From the NCBI RefSeq assembly GCF_018812025.1, contig NC_063044.1, positions 42,223,243 through 42,287,242 on the forward strand: DNA of 64,000 nucleotides, written 5' to 3'. Below the pieces are notes generated by a model. It made no database searches and had not been told where the DNA came from. It saw nothing but the letters and a program-made list of their open reading frames with translations. This DNA comes from Megalobrama amblycephala (taxonomy: Eukaryota; Chordata; Actinopteri; Cypriniformes; Xenocyprididae). How positions within the stretch are numbered: the first letter of the stretch is position 1; each line of letters starts with the position of its first letter. Positions 45,572-58,330 of the stretch are shown here, piece by piece. The position numbers were made by a program, and so were the translations under genes.

Positions 45572-47152
45572 GGGCCCGTATTCACAAAACATTTTATTTT
45601 ACCACTAGGAGTTCTCCTAAATAGCAGTAAAAGTTCTTAGCTAAGAGTTTTCTCTTAAAGGCGCTCTAAGCGATTTGACGCGTTTTTAGGCCCAATTTTT
45701 TTTTTGTCACATACCGCAAACATCTCCTCACTATCCGCTAGCTGCCTGTCCCCTGAACACACTGTAAAAAAACACGGTCTCTGTAGTCGCCACAAGCTCC
45801 GAAAACTGCAATAAAAACAAGCTGGTGCAGCCTGGACCACTTAACATAATAAACATGCTCCAGCCAATAACGACAAGCAGCGTCAATACGCAAGCTACTT
45901 ACATTTTAAATGCGCGTTCATGACTGTTTCAGGAAGCACGGAGGGGAGGGCCAGGAGGAGTAGGAGGGAGGGTCTAGCTAGCCTCTGTTTTGTTTGACAA
46001 CACTTCGAACGTCAACAGGAAGTTACTCCGCTCAGAATCGCTTAGAGCGCCTTTAAAACCTATTCACAAAGCTGCTGAGACAAACTTTTACTAAGGAATA
46101 GACTGAAGTCTTAAGCTAAGAGTAAAGGCGGGGTTGACCTTGTTGCTATGGAGTATACACACAGTGATTGGCTGATGGGGGAGGAGTCAGCGATTTAATC
46201 ATAGATATATTGTAGAATGAGGTGTCATGTTTCCATATTAAAATAAAGGTTTTAAAATACAAATGTTGCCCTATTCAAATAAATATTTTATTAAAAATGT
46301 TGCCATATTCAAATAAAGATTTTAAAATGTAGGCTAAGTGTCACTAATTAAACTAGTATATACAGTTAATTGTGGACCGCCTCTTGGATGTCTGCATTTC
46401 AAGAGAATGCAGAACGCAAGCGACAAATCATGTTTTATAAACAAAGTTTGGGAGAAACACATTCAAATGGTCTTTCTAATCAGCTCGAGAGGAGGAATAT
46501 ATACACAGACGAGAGCCGACTCGCCTATGGTTACTTAGACAGTTTTCTGCATCCCTCCGCCACCCCGCTCCTCACTCTCAGCTGGGGATACGGGGAGAAA
46601 TTTGGGTTTGGGCTAAATTCCAAGCTCGGACCCCTCAATCCCCTTGGACAGCACACCAAATACGCTTAATTTTAATTTTTTTTTTTTTTTTTTTTTTTTG
46701 TACTCTATTCAAACATTTGTAAATGTGAACTCATGAAAACCACTGCCACAGGTATTGTCCATCGGACAATATTATTTATTTGTTAAAGATTTATTTTTGC
46801 CGCCTCATCGTAGATTCAGATCTATAAATCATAATGTATTGCATTTATGAAGAAAAAGTTGAGCACCTAAGGCTTTATCGCTATCGCCTCAATGGTGTAC
46901 AATGTCTTTGGGTGGATTAGGACTGTTTGTGATTTGGTCTTAGTGACTTAGGAGTCCTCTTGACTACTCCTAACGTTTCACAGATGTAGGATCTAGTTTT
47001 AGCGCTAAAATGCTTTGTGAAATACTCTTTTAGAGCAAAAATTTAGGACTCCTAAAATTAGGACTGACACGCCCATTATTTTTAAGAGTTTCTCCTAAAT
47101 CGGCAATTTAGGAGCTACTTTTAGCCTTAAGATGTTTTGTGAATACGGCCCC
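45572..47152. mobile_element. 1.58-kb DNA transposon, GGGCCCGTATTCACAAAACAT ends, itself interrupted
   Basis: The left terminus and the reverse complement of the right agree at 20 of 21 positions (GG[G/G][C/G]CCGTATTCACAAAACAT). Sub-terminal blocks AGGAGTTCTCCTAAAT / TTCTCCTAAATCGGCAATTT also pair. It resembles fish PIF/Harbinger-like non-autonomous elements (from memory); no clean 3-bp duplication was found. An ORF at 46370-46669 is unrecognised. Confidence 0.75.
45659..46052. mobile_element. 394-bp TTAA element nested in the previous one
   Basis: Ends AGGCGCTCTAAGCGATT and its exact reverse complement, flanked by TTAA on both sides (45655-45658, 46053-46056). The host sequence TTTTCTC|TTAA|AACCTATTC reads on across it. 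Likely a piggyBac- or Kolobok-type MITE. Confidence 0.9.
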
Positions 47153-47386
47153 AGATCAGTATGTGGCGCTGTAATTCAGCCACAGAGATACACTTAAAAC
47201 AGCAAGTAAGATTTGGAACATGCACATAAACCTTGCATGCTGTATACAAACTATAGTAAAGCTTAGAAATAACACTTTGTTTTGGCTCAGTAACTTCTGC
47301 AGCACGGACACAAGCATCTAGAGTCTGCTATTGTTGTTGTTGTTGCTGTTTTTGTGCTGTTAGCGGCGTCTGACTAGGGTCGACAC

Positions 47387-48357
47387 CAGAGATGTATAAA
47401 GTACTAGAGACTGAGACTTGAGTAAAAGTACAAGTGCTCTATCAAAAAAGTGACTTGAGTAGAAGTTGAAGTGCTCTTTAAGCACCATACTTAAGTAGAA
47501 GTACTAAAGTATTCAACATTTTTTGTACTTAAGTATTGCAAGTAGTTTATTTTAAAATTTACTACTCAAGTACTGAAAGTAAAAGTACAAGTATTGTGTT
47601 ATGTAGTTATTAAAGAAAGTAGTCAAAAGTTTGAACATCATATTGTTTTTATTATTTCAAATGATAAACCTAAAGGACAATCACAATTCCTTTGACTGTA
47701 ACTTTTTGTAAACAAACAGATTAAGTGTGATTAAGTACCACTTGAGATGCAGACAAGTTGAGATGCTTTGTTTGTTGTCAGCACTTTGATTTCATTACCA
47801 AAAAGTTTATTTTGACTAATAGTGTAATTTTCTACCATATACAATTGAATAAAATTAACAGCTAGCTAACAACAACAACTTGCTTTGCACTTTTTTCTGT
47901 TTACACCTCACTCCAGTCTAAACTAGGCTAAATTATTTTTTTAGGTAATTTTTCTACACATTGTCATATAAATAACCTGAAAATACTATAGTTCATTAAG
48001 ATTAAATCTTACTAACCACTCTTACTAAAAAAATGGGGTAAGCACACTTATATTCTCATTTCAAGAGGTGTTCTGAGTAAATGATTTGTTTGTAACACTT
48101 TATAATATGGTTTGATTTGTTAACATTACATTAGTTAATGTATTAGACTAATAACCAACATGAACTAACCATGGTCAATACATTCGTTACTGTATTTATT
48201 AATCTTTGTTAATCTTAGTTAATAAAAATACAGCTGTTCATTGTTTGTATATGTTACTTCACAGTGCACATTAACTATGTAAACAAATAGAGAGCAATTT
48301 GAGAGCAAGACAGCGCTCGTGTTGTTTTAAGACGGTGAATGCGCGCGCGCGGCCGGG

Positions 48358-48419
<62 letters not shown>

Positions 48420-49167
48420 CTCGTTCTTATATGCGCCCTGACAAGCGCATTCTATTCTACATCACTCACCAAACAAATAAGGCTTCGGCGTTTCAATGCA
48501 GGAAAACTTCTGCATTAGTTATGTCAGTGTAAATCTATACTACCATTAACCTATAAAACACTACTACACTATAAAAACGGGCGTGTGATTAAGCAGCACC
48601 AAAGGAGACATGCTCTACGATTTATTTTTGGCAACAGTAGGCTGTCATAAAATAAGAAAAAGTTTACATTAGTGATGGGTCAAAAATACCATTCAACGCG
48701 CTGCGTGACAGCCTTTATGATAGCCAGCTAGTTAACGTTAAGTGAACACCGCAGCATGTCGCTAGTTAGCAAAAGGGCTTAACTTACTGATGGTGTAAGG
48801 TGTAAGGTGGTGTTTTTGGTTCGTCCATCTTTTTCGCTGATCAAAAGGCAGAACGGGAGCACGCGCAGTCTTCTTAATCGCTTGATTCGCTCGATGTGCC
48901 AGCTTCATCAAACCTGCCATCCACCGTTCTGGCAGTGGTAATGTATGTTTGGAATGGAATGATTCGTAACATTTTTATAATTGTAACGAGTAAAGATGCA
49001 GCACATAAAAAAATATCGGAGTAAAAGTATTAAACTCTTTGAAAATATGTACTGAAGTAAAAGTGGAAGTAGGAGAAAAAAATAATACTCTAGTAAAGTA
49101 CAGATACCGCCTTTTTGTACTTAAGTACAGTAGTGAAGTAGTTCTACTTCGTTACTATACATCTCTG
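47387..49167. mobile_element. 1.78-kb hAT-type element with perfect 8-bp duplication GTCGACAC
   Basis: Ends CAGAGATGTATA and TATACATCTCTG. GTCGACAC is repeated exactly at 47379-47386 and 49168-49175. Sub-terminal regions are full of AGTACTT/AAGTACT motifs on both sides. A (CT) run (48361-48415) and a GCGCGCGCGGCC patch lie inside. No transposase ORF, so it is non-autonomous. Confidence 0.92.
48361..48415. repeat. (CT)27 microsatellite
   Basis: 55 bases of uninterrupted CT inside the hAT-type element. Confidence 0.97.
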
Positions 49168-49390
49168 GTCGACACGTACCCGTACATCCTCGTTTCACAA
49201 AATATACGGATAGGCTGTCCACATGAAAACGCAAAGGCGGCATTTTCAGATTTATCCACTCTGGGACCCGGTTTCAAAAAATAGCGGTTTTGCCTTCCCA
49301 AAACACTGGATCCATGTGGACGAAATGCCTATCCGATACAAAATTTGTGCGTATTCACAAAAATGCGTCTCCGTGTGGACAGGGCTTTAG

Positions 49391-50395
49391 AAACCACCCA
49401 GAACACACTAGAAACTGTGCAGCAATGTGCTCAACCATCCTGACAGTAAGTTTTGCAGGGAAGACCACTGACATTTTAATTTTCTCTCACCCAATCTAAT
49501 ACTCCTCCCATCACACAGAAAAGAATTGTGGGTAAGCGCTCTTATTCAAGACTTGAGGCCACATTTACACTGCAGGTCTTGATGCCTAGCTCCGATTTGT
49601 TGACTATATTCGATTTTTTTGACGACTAGCTTACATCATCTTTTAAAAGTTAAAAGTGGCCCATATATATCTGCATTTACACTATACACTTGGCGAAACA
49701 ACCAAAGGTAGATGTACTGACCTGGAAAAACTTAGGCTGAAGCGGAAGTAAAAATGGTGTGATTTGCAATGGAAGCAGATGAAATGATAATACAAGCTTT
49801 TGCTTTCTGCACTGAAGTGCCTTGAAACATGCAGCATTATTCAATGTGTTTTCACTGAAACAGGAAGAAAGGGTGAGACATATCAAATGGCTCCTCCCCT
49901 TTTTAAAAATAGCCAATAGCGTTTAGTTTATATCAAGCTCAACCAGAGCCGTTGAGCTCGGTAAAGCCGCATTTGTCAGCTTATGACAGCCACAGTCTAA
50001 TAGATTCACTTTTAGATTTAATATGAAACTGTTGCTAAAAAAGTGAACATAATCATGCTGATGATATGTAGTTTGAAAAGTGTGTCATTTATTTTGGTGC
50101 ATGGCATCATGGCATCTAGTCGTCAGTGCTGTTTCTAATGCCAAGTCTTTCTAACCGTTTCTCCTCCTAATCTCCTCCATATCGCTTTAAAATATAGAAT
50201 TCTGTGCAGAATTCAAATGGGTCCAACATGTTTTGTAGTCTGCACCTACTCGCAGATATGATCCGCTCTGTGCTTTAGTTATGATCCGCTCTGTGCTCTT
50301 TGGACCGGAACAGACTGTGTGACACTAATAGGAAACCAGACTTCATTCGCCCCAACGGAAAGCATATTCACACTGTCTGAATCATTCCCTATCCC

Positions 50396-50427
<32 letters not shown>

Positions 50428-51520
50428 TATATGTATGTGTCATTCACCATATAGAACAGTAATTGTGTGAATAAATGACCAATTTTAGCTTCAGCGTTTT
50501 CAGCTATTTATAGTGTAGGGACGGGACGCTTTAGATTCTAGCATTTGATTGGACAGAAAATCTGATGAGAAGCTGAATTGCAGGGTCGTTGATCCATATT
50601 TGAGGAAGTAAAAGACTTTAAGTTTTGAATACTTGTATCTTTTGAATGTGAATTTTGTCATTGTTTTGGAGCACACTAGCTTAAGCATATTCATACTAAA
50701 AGCCAAATTTTTATTTCATGGGGGCTTTAAAAGTCAGCAAAATATTGGTTGAGCCTTCGTCCTCCATTGTGCCATTGAAAAGAGTCATGTGATCACAGGT
50801 GACGTCATCCACCACAGTCACTTTTTCAATGACGTATGACTCGCATTGACGGTAATATCCAATCTGTCCGTTTACGCGTCAGACGCAAATGCACGTATCC
50901 GATTCATTTCATATTTATTTCTACATATGAATGAAGCCTGAAACCGATCTCAGAATATTGTAATGCATGTGCTTTTATCATGTACGGCCAAAATATTATA
51001 TGACTGTCATGTGACAGATACTGAAGCCCCCTGAAATGAGCCCCCTTGCCTACACAAAGCTCGCCCCTCTCTGGCACTGCTTTGGTATAGTAATGCTCTG
51101 TAAAACTGGAGGGAAAATTATGACTCATTCAACTCTCAAAGCTCTGTCATTTACTTTCATTGCATGCATAAAGGGATCTTGTTTCGCTTCTGTAATGTGC
51201 CCTTGCTGACAAACAGGAGCTTTAACAAACAGTTTTCTTTAATAGACCTGTTTACACACCGCCATCTATCAAAAACAGGAGCCCTGTCAAAAAGGCAGCT
51301 CTCTGTGAAATTAACACAAGAACTTTGAGAAATCTACCATTAATAGCAAAGACAGATCAGGTACATTTCACTGGGCAAGATTATTCAAATACATTGCATC
51401 TACATTGTCACTCCATCCATCATGTTCAGACACACTCAAGGTTATACTAACAGCTCTGTTCTTATGTCCTTTTAGCTTTCAGCAACCACAGACTTTAGGT
51501 TAAACTCTAGGGCTGTGTTC
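49391..51520. other. intergenic, partly transposon-derived
   Basis: GGCCACATTTACACTGCAGG (49558) is probably the left end of another DNA element; its right end was not settled. An imperfect (TA) run covers 50397-50431. 51130-51480 reads as unique sequence. No exon seen. Confidence 0.45.
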
Positions 51521-51736
51521 GAAATCGTCCTTATACCCTCATTCACTATTCCCTACATTACTCCACTAATATACAGTAGTCCGCTTGAAGGAGTGACTGA
51601 AAACAAGAGAGTGAATTCGGACACTGAGTGTGCTGGAAGGGCTGCCGCTTTTGCATAGTTTGTGTTTGCTGTTTAATAATCATTTGAAACTTAGCAAACT
51701 AGCAGCTCTAGTAGTAATGAAAAGATTTAACATTAA

Positions 51737-52404
51737 AGGGTTAGTTCACCCAAAAATGAAAATTCTGTCATTTATTACTCATCCTCATGCCGTTTCACAC
51801 CCGTAAGTCCTTCGTTAATCTTCAGAACACAAATTAAGATATTTTTGTTGAAATCCGATGGCTCAGTGAGGCCTTCATAGCCAGCAATGACATTTTCTTT
51901 CTCAAGATCCATTAATGTACTAAAAACTAAATCAGTTCATGTGAGTACAGTGGTTCAATATTAATATTATAAAGCAACGAGAATATTTTTGGTGCGCCAA
52001 AAAAACAAAATAACGACTTATTTAGTGATGGCCGATTTCGAAACACTGCTTCAGGAAGATTCGCAGTGTTTGGTTTTGGCGGAACCACTTGGAAGGCGAT
52101 CATTTGTTTATATAAAGCAAATACATTTAAATTTTTTTCTAAAATGACCGATCGTTTCGCTAGATAAGACCCTTATTCCTCGTCTGGTATCGTTTAAAGC
52201 CCTTTGAAGCTGCACTGAAACTGTAATTTTGACCTTCAACCGTTTGGTGCCCATTGAAGTCCACTATATGGAGAATAATCCTGGAATGTTTTCATCAAAA
52301 ACCTTCATTTCTTTTGACTGAAGAAAGAAAGACATGAACATCTTGGATGACATTGGGCTGAGTAAATTATCAGGAAAAATTTATTTGAAAGTGAACTAAA
52401 CCTT
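51737..52404. mobile_element. chimeric TTAA element: left half of one family, right half of another
   Basis: Left end AGGGTTAGTTCACCCAAAAA (as at 16933) runs to about 52065. The right part, GTGTTTGGTTTTGGCGGAAC...GAAAGTGAACTAAACCTT, belongs to the family at 37509. TTAA at 51733-51736 and 52405-52408 bounds the whole. Confidence 0.7.
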
Positions 52405-52505
52405 TTAATAGCTGCAGCCAAAAACACAGAAAACATTATCAATAATCATTTTGTTTATCGGTGTGCTGTGGCAAACTTTATATAGGTAATTAAAGGCTCA
52501 TTATT

Positions 52506-52603
52506 ATGATTTATGGCTTAATATAAACACTCGATTAGTCGACTAATGGCTTAAATGAACTACTAGTTGACTAGAAAAATCTTTAATCGAGGGCAGCCTA
52601 CAC
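52506..52603. mobile_element. right end of hAT-type MITE (GAGGGCAGCCTA)
   Basis: CACTCGATTAGTCGACTAAT...TTTAATCGAGGGCAGCCTA is the counterpart of the left end at 24771; truncated. Confidence 0.6.
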
Positions 52604-52610
52604 TTTTCCC

Positions 52611-53667
52611 ATTTTCCGTTGCTCAATATGCAAACACATCTCTTTTAAATTTAACTGAGCAGCACAAACAAAACGCTTGACGTAGTGAAGTTTCTATGAT
52701 GTGAACTTTCTTTTTTTTTTTAAATTCAGTATTTAGCGTTTGTTGCTGCAGTTTTGTAACTTTGTTTCCTGACGGACCGTTAAGGATCACAGCAAACGAG
52801 GATACTGGAAAATCTCTAAGTCAAATTCGATTCAGACTTTTGCCTTTGCAAAAGTGTTTCAGTGAATGGAGTGTGGACCATCCGTGGCCGTGACATCTGA
52901 GGCTGAGATGTTTCACTAAAGGAAGAAACTGCACCCACTTCAAGAGTATTCTATCAACTCCAGCTGAGGTTACTCCTGGTGTAACCTTTGTTAAACCTGG
53001 GATCCTGACAAGCACACATGAAATTAGCGTGTATTTGTGCGGGTTTGGATCTAATCAAAGGGGAGATGTTTGTTTGGTGAACACCGCCTGGGGAAGACGA
53101 AGCCCAGCCGGGAGAGCAACTAGCTCCAGATGCCTGTTAATTGATAACACCAGCCTGCACTGTCCCGTTGCTCTTCTATAGCTGCCAGGAGGCACATCAG
53201 CGTCTGGATACAACACCCAAATTGTCTCTTTTGTTTCTTTCGTTTTTCCCTCTCCTGTTTTTCCTGTTCTGCTCCTCCTGGTTCCATTTCCCTCTTTCAT
53301 TACTGCACACTTTGTAAACAGCAATTAATGATCCAGACACGCTATTCGATGCAGCTGGAGGATCAAACAACGTACTGGACTATACAGTGGGGTAAACATT
53401 TTGAATTTCACATTTTTATAATTTGAAACAAAATATTTTCAGTACAAATTTTTATTTTATTTCATTTCATTTCATTTCATTTTTCTGTCCCATTCTGCAT
53501 TAATGACAGCAGCACTAGTAAAAAATTAGAATTTTACATTTTTCTCATTTTAAACAAAATGTTTTCAGTACAAATGGGTTTAATTTAATTTAATTTTTAA
53601 TTAATTTAGCAAAATTTAACTAAATTTAACAAAATTTAATTTAGCATTTTTCAGTATTGAATATGTT
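52611..53667. other. intergenic, unique block
   Basis: 52800-53340 is unique-looking and less A+T-rich. (TTTCA)n-like runs lie at 53455-53482, then ATTTAATTT runs. No exon supported. Confidence 0.5.
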
Positions 53668-53671
53668 TTAA

Positions 53672-54464
53672 AGGGGTGGTTGATTATGATTTCACTTTTT
53701 TAACTTTAGTTAGTGTGTAATGTTGCTGTTTGAACATAAACAACTGCAAAGTTATGACACTCAAAGTTCAAAGCAAAAGGAGACATTTTCTTTTACAGAA
53801 ATCACTTTTTAAGAACTACTGAGAGGGATGAGCTTCTTCCCGGGTTAGTGACATCACTATCCCTAAAATTTACATAAACCCTGCCCCCGGGAACACGCAA
53901 AAAAGGGGGTGAGGCCATGTTGGGCTGCTTTAGAGAAGAGGAAGAGTTGTTGTAGTAGTGTTGTTACCATGCCATTTTTTTTTTATTATTATTTTTTTTA
54001 TGCCGGACTGCTTCACAAACGAGGATCAATTCAACGCTGGATTTCAACTACATAAATTTATCCACTAACCATTCAGAAACTTCCAGATGAATTATATAAG
54101 TTGTAACTTCTTCTTCCTGAGTCTCTCCATCAGTGTCTGACTCTGGTTTGAACAATGTAAGGTTGAACACTGTTATTGACAATCCTCATTTTTGCTGCGT
54201 GAGATTCTCCAGCTTTGTTGTTGATGAGCAACCGAAGCATGAGCTGTTAAAGCTCCGCTCTCTTCTGGAAAGGGGGCCGGAAGCAGCAGCTCATTTGCAT
54301 TTAAAGGGACACACACAAGAATGTCGTGTTTTTGCTCACACCCAAATAGAGGCAAATTTGACAAGTTATAATAAATTATCTGTGGAGTATTTTGAGCTGA
54401 AACTTTACTGACACATTCTGGGACTTATTTTACATCTTGTGTAAAGGGGCATTATAGGTCCCCT
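53672..54464. mobile_element. 793-bp TTAA-flanked DNA transposon
   Basis: Left AGGGGTGGTTGATTATGATT and right, in reverse complement, AGGGGACCTATAATGCCCC; TTAA at 53668-53671 and 54465-54468. Only short terminal repeats (AGGGG). Overlapping ORFs at 54133-54411 and 54173-54364 have no recognised domain. Confidence 0.8.
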
Positions 54465-54468
54465 TTAA

Positions 54469-56012
54469 TGACAGCAGCAACTGAGCTGACGTGATTTTGT
54501 GATGGTAGTGTAATAATGCAAACAAAACTTTTTATCAAACAATTAAATGTAAAAAATAAATGGAAAATAAAGTGTGTAATTAACTATTTTTATTTCTCAA
54601 TGGGGGACTTTTAGATGAGGAAGTCCCAGCAGGGTTGATTCACCTAATGGGAAATGTTACGGAAAAACACATTAGATTCTCTGCTTCTCTGGAATCACTC
54701 CATGAAAAAGCAGGCCGCAGGCTAAAAGCTTTCCAGGGAAGAAAAAAGTGCCAAGGTCTGCCTCCATGGTTTATTTGCCTTCCCTGAAGCAGAGGTGCTA
54801 TGACATCTCTGACATACTTTACAGCAGATTACAACCACAAACTGTCTCATGCGCACACAAATGCACATAAGCAGATGATTTCACTGACATACAGTATTGC
54901 TTATTAATCAGTTCTGCTTTGGCAAAGTAAAACTCGCTAGCGGCTGATGTCTGCCAACAACACAAAAAGAAAGCAAAAGCAAAAAACGCTGCTTTGGCTC
55001 ATTGCACGACCCCGTCTGCTTTTTTTTTAATTGTCCTAAACATTAGGGGAGAGCTATTAAGGAAGATTATGAGCATAAAGATGCTGCAAGCTCAGTACAT
55101 AAATATGACAACACTTTCCCAGCAAAACGGAGGTTTGTACTAAAACCACTTTGCTTGTAACTATATGCAGACTGGGCTTGCACGAGAAGCGGATAATATT
55201 CAATAACCATGGTGACTCAGAGTTGCTATAAGACTGTATTTATTACATGTAATCATGCCGTTATTTGTGCGAACTCTGGCTGTGTTCCAGCAGTAAGCGC
55301 TGCCGCATATGCTGCCAAAACATTATGCATCACTTGGCGAGGAATCTTTCAACAAAATGATTTAATTTTCCCCCCGCTTCCCATAAACAATAATGATGTC
55401 CACATTCGGATTATGTTCACAATGCAGAGACAGACAAAAAAACATGCTTTGGGATTCTTTCAGCACAGTGGAGAAAAATCATTTGCAGAGACTTCAAAAT
55501 ATCTTTGAAGGTTTGCTGCCCGGCGTTCACTGTAGGAAAAATTTGTTGACAACAACTTTATGTTCCACCTTACATGAAACACTCATATGAGCAGTTTCAT
55601 AGGCAGAGCCCACAGCATACTGAATATGACACAAACAGAAATGAGCATGTGAGGGATGGAAATACAGTCTGTTCGATACTTCAGTTATTGTGTACTTGGA
55701 TGTCAACCATGCAGCCCACAAAACTTTGATATATTTTCAAGGAATTTCCAGAAGGGGAAAAATTGTATAATCAGTGTTTCATTGGTGGAATGATTAAAAC
55801 TGAATAATTGAAGCAACTGTTCTTACATCCATCACATCTTTCCTTTTGTTCACATCTAATTAAATAAAGGTGTTTACTCTGAAGGCTTATGAACTTATTC
55901 ATTGTTTCTCAGAAGAAAAATACAAATTCATGATTCAAGTACAAACAATGTGAGAGTGATTCAGAATGCCTTTGTGTGAACATTAACAATGAAAAGCTGA
56001 CATCAACTGTGG
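54469..56012. other. intergenic unique block
   Basis: A long stretch free of obvious transposon ends. No exon supported; the ORF at 55209-55508 lacks splice structure and domains. Confidence 0.5.
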
Positions 56013-56270
56013 TAACACTTTATTTCAATGGTTCGCTTTAGACATTAACTACACTGTTAAAAAATGACTGTAAATTTTACAGTAGTCTTACTGTAATTTA
56101 ATTTACAGAATTTTACTGTATTCTCGATTACAGTAAAACTCTGTAAATTAAATTACAGTAAGCCATTACAGTCAGTGCATGACTGTAACTTTGTAACTAC
56201 ATTTCAACTTATTTTACTAACCCAAACCCTATCACTAACCTAATACTCTAATGAGAGTATCTGAACTCTT
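56013..56270. mobile_element. MITE end carrying an inserted palindrome
   Basis: Starts GGTAACACTTTATTTCAATG (family of 30185). It contains TTACTGTAATTTAATTTACA facing CTGTAAATTAAATTACAGTA, a hairpin of about 100 bases. Confidence 0.6.
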
Positions 56271-56486
56271 TAAAGACGACTAAATGCCCTTTATCACGTT
56301 ATTACATTTTTTTTTAAACGAAAGACAGTCTCAAATAGTTTACCATATATCATGATTTATATTATTGAAATGGGGATATTTGTATAAATATCAGCATTAA
56401 AATCAATTTTAATTAACAACTTGTATTTTCATGACTGTGAGCACAGTGATAAATTGTAAAACACTGTAAAACAGTCAAGGTTGTCA

Positions 56487-56937
56487 TACGGAAGAGGATT
56501 AGGGCCAAGCAATAATAAAAAAATAAAACCATCTCGAGATTAAAGTTGTTAAATTTCGAGAAAAAAGTCGAGATAAAATGTTGAGAATAAAGTCGTTAAA
56601 TTACGAGAAAAAAGTCGTTAAATTATGAGAAAAATGTCGTTAAATTTCGAGAAAAAAGTCGAGATAAAATATTGAGAATAAAGTCATTAAATTATGAGAA
56701 TAAATTCGTTAAATTCTGAGAAAAAAAGTTGTTAAATTATGAGAACAAATTCGTGATTTAACGAATTTGTTCTCGTAATTTAACAACATTTTTCTCATAA
56801 TTTAATGACTTTATTCTCAACATTTTATCTCGACTTTTTTCTCGAAATTTAACGAGTTTTTTTCTCGAAATTTAACAACTTTAATCTCGAGATGGTTTTA
56901 TTTTTTTATTATTGCTTGGCATTAATCCTCTTCCGTA
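56487..56937. mobile_element. 451-bp palindrome with internal 20-odd-bp repeats, 6-bp duplication TTGTCA
   Basis: Ends TACGGAAGAGGATTA and TAATCCTCTTCCGTA, with TTGTCA repeated at 56481-56486 and 56938-56943. Each arm is itself a tandem array of GTCGTTAAATTACGAGAAAA-like units, so the element is both a direct and an inverted repeat. Confidence 0.88.
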
Positions 56938-56943
56938 TTGTCA

Positions 56944-58025
56944 CTTTCGACTCTGTTATGGGTTTTTTAAGGTCCTCTCTATATTCCAACATACATTTGT
57001 TATTTATCTTGAGAAGACATAATGCATTTTCAACACTATAAAAACAGTTTATTAATTTATTTCACCAATAATGTAATAATCCATATTTTCTGGTGTATGT
57101 TTGTGCTGCTAAGCTAACAAATTGTTTGAAGACTAAACGTTTGGAAGTTTGTTAAAAATGCTTCATCATTCTGATAGAAAACAGACACAGCGGGGTGGAT
57201 GCAATAGTTTTGCTAACAAGTAACAATCAATGGCATAGGAATGCTGTGTAATCACAGTTATAATATGTGTCTTTGTTACTCCCTTCTGTGGACTGATACT
57301 GTAAGTATTACCAACTCTTGTTGACATCCCCATTGGGAAAACAGAGATATTGCCTCATGCTGAGCAACTGAAGAGAGTCTGTAACTAATATTTCAATGAT
57401 CATAACATTATGTATCAAAACAGAAAGTGAAGGACCGGGTCATGAACAGTCATTGTCCTAGTTAAATACTAGCCCTCTTTGAGGGACAGTTTTTTATCAT
57501 ACAGAAGACAAAATTATGTTTGTTTTTTTTCTGTTTTAAATCCAGCAGTCAACTTAAAAATGTTTAAAATGTTGGTGTTAAACCTGAATTAAGCACAAAG
57601 TATACTCCGGACATCTGCACACTGTCCGTGTGACGACACAAAAGGTGAGTTCGCCGTACAGACCGATCAGTGCCTGACAAACACAATGCATTCCGGTTAG
57701 AAATTTTGTCAGACTTTGCTCGGCGCCTATAACGTGTGCAATGAAAGTACAGCAAGAGCAAGACAAGACCAGCCACATGGGTCAGGAGCTGCAGCAAAGC
57801 CGCTTGAAGACAAGCCTGCTAGGTTTGAAAACAAAAAAAGGGGAACGGAAAAAACATAGGGAAGGAGACCAGACGTGTTTTTTTTTTTTTTTTTTTAATG
57901 GATTTCAATGGAGGAGAGGCTTCACTACGCTGAATAAACTGCTTTTGTGGAAAAACAGCTTATCATTTAATAAATCAACAGCCTATCGGATAATTTTCAA
58001 CATATTTGCCATTAAACAATCATTT
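56944..58025. other. intergenic, no supported gene
   Basis: A T-run lies at 57877-57896. ORFs near 57564-58028 overlap on both strands and have no domain. GTATACTCCGGACATCTGCA (57600) may be a DNA-element end. Confidence 0.45.
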
Positions 58026-58029
58026 TAGA

Positions 58030-58330
58030 TGGAATTATTTTTAGAGTACACACACACACTTGTATATGTGGTTTACGGGGACTCTCCATAGACGTAATGG
58101 TTTTTAGACTGTACAAACTGTATATTCTACCCCCTACATTACCTCTACCCCTAAACCAACCCATCACAGGAAACTGTCTGCATTTTTTGAATTAAAAAAA
58201 AAAAAAAAAAAACACAGTTTAGTATGTTTTTTAAGCCATTTGGTTTACGAGGACACAAGAAGTGTGTTTACATTGTAATACCCATGTCATTATACACATT
58301 TGTGTCCTCATAAACCATGTATACAAGAAC
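58030..58330. repeat. dispersed repeat (GTGGTTTACGGGGACTCTCC)
   Basis: GGGGACTCTCCATAGACGTA, CTGTACAAACTGTATATTCT and ACAGGAAACTGTCTGCATTT form a block I recall from many fish genomes. A fragment recurs at 24712-24768. Confidence 0.55.

Larger units (their letters stand above)
45447..49390. mobile_element. outer DNA transposon containing three nested elements
   Basis: Left TAGGCTACGTCCACACAAAG and right CGTGTGGACAGGGCTTTAG are imperfect inverted ends. Sub-terminal GCATCCACACAAAACCACTG is mirrored by CACTGGATCCATGTGG and similar text near 49300. Flanks AAACCTCT / AAACCACC may be a decayed 8-bp duplication, which would suggest hAT. The elements at 45572-47152 and 47387-49167 interrupt it. Confidence 0.65.

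Noticed and set aside
46370..46669. 99-codon ORF as a transposon-encoded protein
   Set aside because: It lies inside a short non-autonomous element and shows no Myb/MADF, nuclease or zinc-finger motif that I can see.
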